A stretch of DNA of 64,000 nucleotides from Defluviitaleaceae bacterium (GTDB taxonomy: Bacteria; Bacillota; Clostridia; Lachnospirales; WQUN01). This document shows, piece by piece, positions 58,320 to 64,000 of this stretch. The position numbers and the translations under genes were made by a program. The DNA lies in the NCBI GenBank assembly GCA_009788055.1, contig WQSG01000003.1, positions 1 to 64,000 of the forward strand, given 5' to 3'. Position 1 is the stretch's first letter. Each line of letters starts with the position of its first letter. The notes beneath the pieces were generated by a model that was not told where the DNA came from, made no database searches, and saw nothing but the letters and a program-made list of their open reading frames with translations.

Positions 58320-59504
58320 CTAGTCCCTAAAGTACAAATCCCGAGTGTAAACTTTTTCAATTACGTCTTGTAAATCTTCGTTGAAGCGGTTGGTTACGAT
58401 AACGTCGGCTTGTTGCTTAAAGTCTTGCAGGTTTGCGATTACGCGGGAGTTGAAAAAGGTTGGTTCGGGGTAGGTGGGTTCGTAGATTATTACTTCAATG
58501 CCCTTGGCTTTTACGCGCTTCATTATGCCTTGGATGGAGGACTGGCGGAAATTATCCGAACCGCTTTTCATTGTAAGGCGGTAAATGCCGACTATTTTTG
58601 GGTTGCGTTCCAAAATGCGGTCTGCAATAAAATCTTTGCGGGTGCGGTTGGCGTCTACTATTGCGGAAATTATATTGTTTGGTATGTTTTGGTAGTTTGC
58701 CAGCATTTGTTTTGTGTCTTTGGGCAGGCAGTAGCCGCCGTATCCGAAGGACGGATTGTTGTAATAACTGCCTATGCGGTCATCTAAGCCAACCCCTTCG
58801 ATAATTTCTTTGGAGTTCAAATCGCGGATTTCGGCGTAAGAATCCAGTTCGTTAAAAAATGCCACGCGCATTGCAAGATATGTGTTGGCAAAAAGTTTTA
58901 TCGCTTCCGCCTCGGACGAGCCTGTGATAAGAACGGGCGCATCTTCTTTTAGTGCCGCATCTTTGAGAAGGGACGCGAAAACAGCGGCGGCTTCTTTAAC
59001 GTCCGCAGGGGCGGGGGAGGGGACTCCGACTACTATGCGGGAGGGGTACAGGCAATCGTACAGGGCTTGCCCTTCGCGCAGAAATTCCGGCGAGAAGATT
59101 ACCCGCGTGAAGCCCTTGCGGAACATATCTTCCGCAAAGCCTACGGGAACGGTAGATTTTATAACAACAACCGCCGCCGGTGCGATTTCACGCGCCGTTT
59201 TTATTACCGATTCCACGCTGGAGGTATCAAAGAAATTCTTTTTCGGTTCGTAATCTGTGGGCGTTGCCACTATGATAAATTCCGCGCCCGCGAATGCTTC
59301 TTCCGCAGAAGTTGTTGCCGTAAGGGTAAGCGGTTTTTCCGCAAGAAAACGCTCTATCTCCGCATCAGCGATAGGGGATTTCTTATTTTGTACAAGTTCT
59401 ACCCGCTTTTCCGAGATATCCAGCGCGTATACTTCATGCTTCTGCGCCAGCAAAACCGCCATTGATGTTCCTACATATCCAAGACCCGCTACTGCAATTT
59501 TCAT
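58320..59504 (-). CDS. UDP-glucose/GDP-mannose 6-dehydrogenase family protein
   Basis: 394 aa. NAD site [20 protein letters not shown] at the start; [16 protein letters not shown] and [20 protein letters not shown] follow; the catalytic [12 protein letters not shown] has its Cys near residue 255. C-terminal UDP-binding part shows [19 protein letters not shown]. It oxidises UDP-glucose to UDP-glucuronate, or a related sugar. The start overlaps the epimerase stop by 4 bp, so they are translated together. Confidence 0.9.
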   Translation of the reverse strand: MKIAVAGLGYVGTSMAVLLAQKHEVYALDISEKRVELVQNKKSPIADAEIERFLAEKPLTLTATTSAEEAFAGAEFIIVATPTDYEPKKNFFDTSSVESVIKTAREIAPAAVVVIKSTVPVGFAEDMFRKGFTRVIFSPEFLREGQALYDCLYPSRIVVGVPSPAPADVKEAAAVFASLLKDAALKEDAPVLITGSSEAEAIKLFANTYLAMRVAFFNELDSYAEIRDLNSKEIIEGVGLDDRIGSYYNNPSFGYGGYCLPKDTKQMLANYQNIPNNIISAIVDANRTRKDFIADRILERNPKIVGIYRLTMKSGSDNFRQSSIQGIMKRVKAKGIEVIIYEPTYPEPTFFNSRVIANLQDFKQQADVIVTNRFNEDLQDVIEKVYTRDLYFRD

Positions 59505-60481
59505 TTTGCACCTCGCTCTTTTTCAAACCATTTTATAAATTTTTTAATGCCATCGTCGAAGTGCGTGGTGGGATTGTAGCCCACAAGCCGCTTTGCTTTT
59601 TCGATATTCGCCCATGTGATATTTACATCACCCGGCGGCACGGGCAGCTTGTTTACCTTGGCGGTTATGCCAGTTTCGCGTTCCAAAACCGTTAGCATTT
59701 CGCTAAGGGGGACAGTGTAGGACTCGCCAAGATTTAGCACCTCAAAGCATTTTTCTTGGGCGCATACGTAATCCAACGCGCCAAGTACGCCGCTTACCGT
59801 ATCGTCAACGTATGTGTAGTCGCGTCCCATTGTGCCGTCTCCGTAAAACGGAATATCCTCGTTTTTGTACAGCTTGTCCGTAAATTTGTAAATTGCCAAG
59901 TCCGGACGTTGGCGCGGCCCGTACACGGTGAAAAAGCGCAAACAGGCTACGCTCATTTCATACAAATGTTGGTATGTGTGGCAAATTAGTTCGCCCGCTT
60001 TTTTCGTTGCCGCATATGGCGAAATGGGAAAATCTACGTTGTCGGTTTCGCAAAACGGCACTTTTTCATTATTCCCATACACGGAAGATGAAGACGCAAA
60101 CAGCAAGTTTTTTACGCCAAATTCCTTCATGCATTCCAGCAATTGCACCGTGCCGTTGATATTAACATCCATGTACAGCGGCGCGTTTTCGATAGACGGG
60201 CGAACCCCTGCATACGCCGCCAAATGTATAACCGCGTCAAATTTTTGGCTTGAAAAACACTGCCGCAAAGCGTCCGCATCGCGGATATCCCCTTCGATTA
60301 CCACGAGCGTACCCGTGCCGATTGCCGTTGCTTCCACGTTTTGCACGTTCTCGCGTTTGTATTCGGGGCTGTAATAATCGTTGAAGCTGTCAAAAATACA
60401 GACATCATGCCCTTTTTTTAGCAACGCTTCGCATACGTGCGAACCTATAAAACCCGCACCGCCTGTTACCATGATTTTCAT
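59501..60481 (-). CDS. NAD-dependent epimerase (UDP-glucuronate 4-epimerase-like)
   Basis: 326 aa, extended [23 protein letters not shown] (NAD site), [30 protein letters not shown] and [15 protein letters not shown] with the YxxxK pair, [12 protein letters not shown] and GRDYTYVDD are the pattern of UDP-glucuronate 4-epimerases (the AGVRxS segment is typical). Paired with the overlapping dehydrogenase it would make UDP-galacturonate for cell-surface polymer. The operon lies near a CotH gene. Confidence 0.9.
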   Translation of the reverse strand: MKIMVTGGAGFIGSHVCEALLKKGHDVCIFDSFNDYYSPEYKRENVQNVEATAIGTGTLVVIEGDIRDADALRQCFSSQKFDAVIHLAAYAGVRPSIENAPLYMDVNINGTVQLLECMKEFGVKNLLFASSSSVYGNNEKVPFCETDNVDFPISPYAATKKAGELICHTYQHLYEMSVACLRFFTVYGPRQRPDLAIYKFTDKLYKNEDIPFYGDGTMGRDYTYVDDTVSGVLGALDYVCAQEKCFEVLNLGESYTVPLSEMLTVLERETGITAKVNKLPVPPGDVNITWANIEKAKRLVGYNPTTHFDDGIKKFIKWFEKERGAK

Positions 60482-60503
60482 ATGTTTGCTCCTTTAGCGT
60501 GAA

Positions 60504-62573
60504 TTATTCTGTCGCCATCTGAATGTAAACAACTCCATCCGCATTGGCATATTCGGCGGAAATTAGTATATCTTCTTCGTAACGTGTTTCGCCGTTTACT
60601 ATCCAGTGGCCGAAAATCTGCCCGTCTTCTAAACGGGGCGTAACGGGAACGCGGTTTTCGATAAAGTATGTGCCTTCGTTTCCGTTTAGCGTGTTTATTT
60701 GTGCCAAGCCGTCTGTTGATACGATTCTATACATATCGGTAAAACCGAAGAGATAGCGCAGTTCATTTAGGATATAGTACGGGCGGTGCTGTATGAAATA
60801 ACGCACACGTTCGCGCAGTGCCAATGCGTCATAAAAACTATGCCCCGGGAAATTTGCGTAAACGCTGTACTCAAATTCCCGCAAACTCATATCGTTTATT
60901 TGCTGTATTACCCTATCCACATTTTCCACGGAAAAATGCCCAAACGCCATGTCGCAAATAAGGTTTGCGAATTGCTCTGCATATTGCGGAAGCCGTAAAA
61001 GCGCGCCAAATACGGGGCTACGACTGCCCATAACTCGACGGATAGAGCGTGTATTTGGGTGACTGCTTTGCTGCGTGTTATAAGAACGAAGAAGTAACGA
61101 ATGGTCTAAATCCCACATAACGAAACGCCATCTCCCGTCTAAATGTTTCCGGGGGGGGGTGCTATTTGAACAATCGACATACCTCCATATACGAATGTTG
61201 CTACCCGGCCAGTTGTAATTGGCAATATAAATTTGTATCGCATAATAAAGAAGTAAGTCGTCTGTGCAAAAAAACTCGTGTGCCGCTTGCAGGGTGTATT
61301 CTGTAAATCCCGCTCTTGCATAGTCCAATAATTGCGCAAATGTGTTCCTAAGATACTCATCATTTGTGCGGACAAATGAACATCCGCCCTCCAAAATTTG
61401 AAAATTTTGACTCGGCGCATCATATAGACTTTGTAAAAATTGCGTATCTATTCGCACATTTATGGTTACAAAGCCATAATATTCGCCGTTTATAAAAACA
61501 GCGGCATATTGAACGGGTGAAACAGTTTTAAATCCGACTTCCCTTGCAATTATTGCAGCCATTGGAGTACGCAATCTTGCTCCGGGAGGGATATTGCCTG
61601 TAAAAACTTCCGGGATTGGTTCCTCGTTATGGTCGTTTCGCACTGAAACATAAAAATCATTTCCATCATTTCGTAAAATTAACGCATTAACAGACGAGAT
61701 AGGCTCACCTGAAACAGCGCGAAATTGACCGCCAAAAAAATCATAGCGAAACCGTCCAATTTCGGGCGAATATTCGCGCCGTGCAATAAGTCTTAGCGAT
61801 TTTTGCGAAAACGAGCGCGATACTTGCCCATGCACTCGCATTCCCGCATCGTGAGCAAGAACGGGTACTCCGTGTTTATTAAATACCTCTACGTTAACAC
61901 GGCGTTCCCACTCTCTGCCCCGCATTCTGTAATTGGCAGGTTGACGAAAAGGATGAGGGTCTGCATAGGGATTGTTATACAAATATCGTGTACGGCGCAC
62001 TCCCGGCACAAGTATTCCGTTGTAATAGTCAAACAAGTAGTGGTCATCAATGGAAATGGAAAACACATATGTGGTAAAGCGTTCGTGTACGTTTTCGCCC
62101 ACAAAATAGGTTTGCGTAAGAACATCGCTTTTGCCGTTTTCGTCTATGGCAACGGCTTTAAGTACGTATCCGCGTACACGTTCGCTCGGTTCAAACACAA
62201 GCGGCGTGGTGAATCGGTTGGCTTCCTCCGTAGGCGCAGAGCCGTCCAGTGTGTAAAAAATTTCCGCATACGGGTTTTCGGCATAAATATATATCATGAA
62301 GGTTTCGCTGTTAAAAAATTCGATGTGCGAAAAGGATAATGCACCATTAGACAACATTTCACGGGTAGGTCTTTCGTCAATAGGCATAATTTCGTCGTCA
62401 TAAAATTCGGTGTATGCTATTTCTTCAATTGTTTCGTTTTGTCCGTTTTCGCTTATAGGCATTTCAAGTAGCACTTGTTCTGCGTTCCTTGTATTAAAAA
62501 ACAAATGTACCGTAATCAAAAACATTACTAAATTAACCGCACATATAACGCCCCACAGGAGTTTCTTGTTCAT
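60504..62573 (-). CDS. CotH-family protein with chitobiase-like N-terminal domain
   Basis: 689 aa. One N-terminal transmembrane segment (LLWGVICAVNLVMFLITVHL). A chitobiase C-terminal-like fold (YTLDGSAPTEEANRFTTPLV) covers about 110-160. The CotH region has AHDAGMRVHGQVSRSFSQKS, INALILRNDGNDF-type segments and WRFVMWDLDHSLLL. CotH proteins are atypical kinases of spore coats or cell-surface factors. A nine-base G run (plus strand 61150-61158) within the coding sequence could cause phase variation. Confidence 0.82.
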   Translation of the reverse strand: MNKKLLWGVICAVNLVMFLITVHLFFNTRNAEQVLLEMPISENGQNETIEEIAYTEFYDDEIMPIDERPTREMLSNGALSFSHIEFFNSETFMIYIYAENPYAEIFYTLDGSAPTEEANRFTTPLVFEPSERVRGYVLKAVAIDENGKSDVLTQTYFVGENVHERFTTYVFSISIDDHYLFDYYNGILVPGVRRTRYLYNNPYADPHPFRQPANYRMRGREWERRVNVEVFNKHGVPVLAHDAGMRVHGQVSRSFSQKSLRLIARREYSPEIGRFRYDFFGGQFRAVSGEPISSVNALILRNDGNDFYVSVRNDHNEEPIPEVFTGNIPPGARLRTPMAAIIAREVGFKTVSPVQYAAVFINGEYYGFVTINVRIDTQFLQSLYDAPSQNFQILEGGCSFVRTNDEYLRNTFAQLLDYARAGFTEYTLQAAHEFFCTDDLLLYYAIQIYIANYNWPGSNIRIWRYVDCSNSTPPRKHLDGRWRFVMWDLDHSLLLRSYNTQQSSHPNTRSIRRVMGSRSPVFGALLRLPQYAEQFANLICDMAFGHFSVENVDRVIQQINDMSLREFEYSVYANFPGHSFYDALALRERVRYFIQHRPYYILNELRYLFGFTDMYRIVSTDGLAQINTLNGNEGTYFIENRVPVTPRLEDGQIFGHWIVNGETRYEEDILISAEYANADGVVYIQMATE
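61150..61158 (+). repeat. G9 homopolymer within cotH-like gene
   Basis: Nine consecutive G on the plus strand (nine C in the coding strand: AGC ACC CCC CCC CGG). The frame is intact with nine. A one-base change would cut the protein after about 475 residues. Confidence 0.9.
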
Positions 62574-62585
62574 AAAATTCTCCCT

Positions 62586-62987
62586 CTATTTTGTTGCAAG
62601 TGATTCTTCATATTGTTCTTTAAATTGTATCGTTTCATTCAACACCTCTACAGCTTTTGCTTCTGCAATTTTAACGTAGTTTTCACCGGGATAATTTGTG
62701 TCGAAGTAGTAATCCGTAAGCTCGCGGAAGAAAGCAATTTCAGTTCGGCTGAATTTTACACCAATCAGTTCGCCGCACCGCTCTGCAAGACGGCTAAGTT
62801 TGTGTGTGTGTAACAGAAAAAGGTCTAATTCGTCTGTTCCGTTTAACGTAAGACATTCTTTGAAAACTTTTTCAATATATTGTTGGCAAAGCCTTACTGC
62901 ATGGTTATACAGCTTTGCGTTTAGCATTTCATTTGCCGCAGTTAGGTCATCATGTGCTACGTCAATGTATGAATATTTACCGTTCAT
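62586..62987 (-). CDS. HEPN-domain protein (HEPN/MNT pair)
   Basis: 133 aa. The HEPN pattern is clear: DDLTAANEMLNAKLYNHAVR, QYIEKVFKECL, LLHTHKLSRLAERCGELIGV and YYFDTNYPGENYVKIAEAKA. The RYP segment of many HEPN proteins is NYP here and no R-x4-6-H RNase motif is seen, so RNase activity is uncertain. It overlaps the MNT gene by 11 bp; together a toxin-antitoxin or nucleotidyl-transfer pair is likely. Confidence 0.85.
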   Translation of the reverse strand: MNGKYSYIDVAHDDLTAANEMLNAKLYNHAVRLCQQYIEKVFKECLTLNGTDELDLFLLHTHKLSRLAERCGELIGVKFSRTEIAFFRELTDYYFDTNYPGENYVKIAEAKAVEVLNETIQFKEQYEESLATK

Positions 62988-63324
62988 AAATTATCAGCCC
63001 ATCCCTTTTTATGTGGTAATTTACATCCATAAATTTATCAGTGTTCAAATCTTCTATTGACGTATTTATAACCCTGTATTCGGGATAATTATCCCCTTCA
63101 AATATTTCTGTAAACTGCAACCGTTCGGCAGTGGTTAGCGGCTCGTCACTTACCAGCGCGATATCTACATCGCTGGTAAGCACAGCCTCACCCCTCGCTT
63201 CGCTTCCGAAAAGAATTATATAGCGTATGTTTGGATTATGATTTCCGTTTGCCACACGCTCTAAAACATGGCGCACAGGTTTGCGAATACGCACTTCTTC
63301 CCAATTTATTTTTTTACACGGCAT
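62977..63324 (-). CDS. MNT nucleotidyltransferase (HEPN partner)
   Basis: 115 aa. The core motif LFGSEARGEAVLTSDVDIAL holds the GSX10DXD catalytic site of minimal nucleotidyltransferases; LTTAERLQFTEIFEGDNYPE follows. The start has GGAGG upstream inside the small ORF before it. In HEPN/MNT systems the MNT often adenylylates or masks the HEPN toxin; the active-site residues are all present. Confidence 0.9.
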   Translation of the reverse strand: MPCKKINWEEVRIRKPVRHVLERVANGNHNPNIRYIILFGSEARGEAVLTSDVDIALVSDEPLTTAERLQFTEIFEGDNYPEYRVINTSIEDLNTDKFMDVNYHIKRDGLIIYER

Positions 63325-63379
63325 AATCCGGTGTTCCCTCCATTTTTCTTTCGATGAACTTTACGATTTTATCTGCCAT
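63314..63379 (-). CDS. Possible leader peptide, 21 aa
   Basis: An AGGAGGG site 8 nt before ATG opens MADKIVKFIERKMEGTPDYAV. It overlaps both the end of the second MNT gene and the start of the first, and carries the MNT ribosome site. It may exist only to couple translation between the two genes. Confidence 0.3.
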   Translation of the reverse strand: MADKIVKFIERKMEGTPDYAV

Positions 63380-63696
63380 AAAATGACACCCTCCTTACGT
63401 ATTGAGCCGGAGACATTTAAAACGTGTTCATCATTAAAATAATTTTCGCAAGATATATATGTTGGTTGTATATCAAAATCACCTTTATATAAATCGTTTA
63501 TACTTAAAGAAATTGACGTTCTCAGCGATTTAGTATCGTCCGAACTGCAAACAACGGCAATGTCAACATCGCTTGTAATCGACTGCCTGTTTTTTGCAAA
63601 GCTTCCAAAAAGGATAATTTTTTCCACGCCGTCAAGAACGGAGATGCCGTCAACTACAGGCTGTAATTGTTTAATCATCTCTGCTTGGCTACACAT
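63361..63696 (-). CDS. Second MNT nucleotidyltransferase
   Basis: 111 aa from ATG 63696 with AGAGGT upstream. IILFGSFAKNRQSITSDVDI AV has the GSX10DXD motif. The rest (SINDLYKGDFDIQPTYISCE and EHVLNVSGSIRKEGVILWQI) is typical of MNT proteins. It has no HEPN gene of its own beside it, so two MNT genes share one HEPN gene. Confidence 0.88.
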   Translation of the reverse strand: MCSQAEMIKQLQPVVDGISVLDGVEKIILFGSFAKNRQSITSDVDIAVVCSSDDTKSLRTSISLSINDLYKGDFDIQPTYISCENYFNDEHVLNVSGSIRKEGVILWQIKS

Positions 63697-63700
63697 ACTG

Positions 63701-64000
63701 TTACCTCTCTTTCTTGAACACTTCCGCGCCAATCATAAGACCTACACCAACCAATGCCTGTGCAAGTTTAAGTGTTAAAAAACTAAATGAAACAGCCAAT
63801 GCTTGTTCCGGTACAACACCGATAATACCAAGCAAAGCAATTAAGCTACCTTCACGCACACCCATTCCGCCAATGGATATAGGCAGTATAAGCGCGAAAG
63901 TAAAAACGGCGTGAATCCACAACCAGTCAAGAAGGTAAAACCCTCCCCCTATGCCATACGTCATCAATGTTCCGCTTAAAGAAAGCGTCAAATGAAACAG
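63701..64000 (-). CDS. YbhN/LPG_synthase_TM-type membrane protein (5' end outside window)
   Basis: The frame is open to the window edge. Three hydrophobic segments are visible (GGGFYLLDWLWIHAVFTFAL, then ALILPISIGGMGVREGSLIA, and ALAVSFSFLTLKLAQALVGV); the PISIGGMGVREGS motif is the hallmark of the UPF0104/YbhN (lysylphosphatidylglycerol synthase transmembrane) family. It is a membrane flippase-like protein. Only the C-terminal about 100 residues are in the window. Confidence 0.85.
   Translation of the reverse strand: MFHLTLSLSGTLMTYGIGGGFYLLDWLWIHAVFTFALILPISIGGMGVREGSLIALLGIIGVVPEQALAVSFSFLTLKLAQALVGVGLMIGAEVFKKER

Overview
The window is most of an integrated contractile-tailed (myovirus-like) prophage, about positions 1-53,630 with its left end outside the window, followed by about 10 kb of host chromosome. 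Strong GGAGG-type ribosome sites nearly everywhere, a PBSX/clostridial-myophage gene repertoire (DUF1073 portal, DUF2213 protease, DUF4054, DUF2634, DUF4373 replisome organiser, YopX, DUF551) and the host genes point to a Bacillota, probably clostridial, host. The species cannot be named from this sequence.

PROPHAGE LAYOUT. Almost everything is transcribed right-to-left from a sigma-70-type promoter at 49,494-49,523. In order of transcription: early regulators (47.5-49.4 kb); zinc-ribbon small proteins and a RecT-like annealase, YqaJ-like exonuclease, DEAD helicase and HNH nuclease (41.8-47.5 kb); DUF4373 and DnaC-like replication proteins, an N6-MTase, ParB and a DUF1064 nuclease (37-41.7 kb); a second C5-MTase, a radical SAM enzyme and small accessory genes (33-37 kb); an internal HTH / N6-MTase-like / tyrosine-recombinase cassette (31.2-33.0 kb); YopX, DUF551, ASCH-like and other accessory genes (28-31 kb); a repeat-rich regulatory gap (27.2-28.1 kb); a late-regulator candidate, a ParB-MTase fusion and a C5-MTase (23.5-27.2 kb); terminases, portal, protease, scaffold and capsid (14.4-22.5 kb); head completion plus a putative toxin/immunity pair (10-14.4 kb); sheath, tube, tail chaperones with a likely -1 frameshift, tape measure, baseplate and fibres (1-10 kb). 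Lysis genes are not in the window.

LYSOGENY MODULE (plus strand, 49.5-53.5 kb). A cI-like repressor faces the lytic promoter across a pair of 18-bp direct repeats. It is followed by a hypothetical protein, a lipoprotein, a Phd-like protein and the integrase. Just past the integrase lies the 3' half of a tRNA-Asp gene (53,585-53,628), taken as attR, so the phage entered a tRNA-Asp gene whose reconstituted copy should lie left of position 1.

HOST SIDE (53.6-64 kb). A tRNA-Ala(GGC) with promoter and terminator; a large secreted, membrane-anchored metallophosphoesterase; then a leftward cluster of P-loop kinase, UDP-glucose dehydrogenase, UDP-glucuronate 4-epimerase-like SDR, CotH-family protein, a HEPN/MNT group with two MNT genes, and the end of a YbhN-type membrane protein. 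The dehydrogenase and epimerase overlap and would together make uronic-acid sugar nucleotides for surface polymers.

MOST INTERESTING POINTS. The portal has a zinc ribbon plus nuclease-toxin-like C-terminal tail. A toxin-like ORF follows the minor head gene in the same frame after two UGA codons and precedes a CPCC protein. A second complete tyrosine recombinase is translationally coupled to a methylase-like protein and an HTH protein. There are five methyltransferase-type genes with no visible restriction partner. An iteron-like array sits upstream of a nonsense-mutated RHH gene. Six intrinsic terminators punctuate the late operon. Three early genes are broken by single-base changes, which could be decay or sequencing error.
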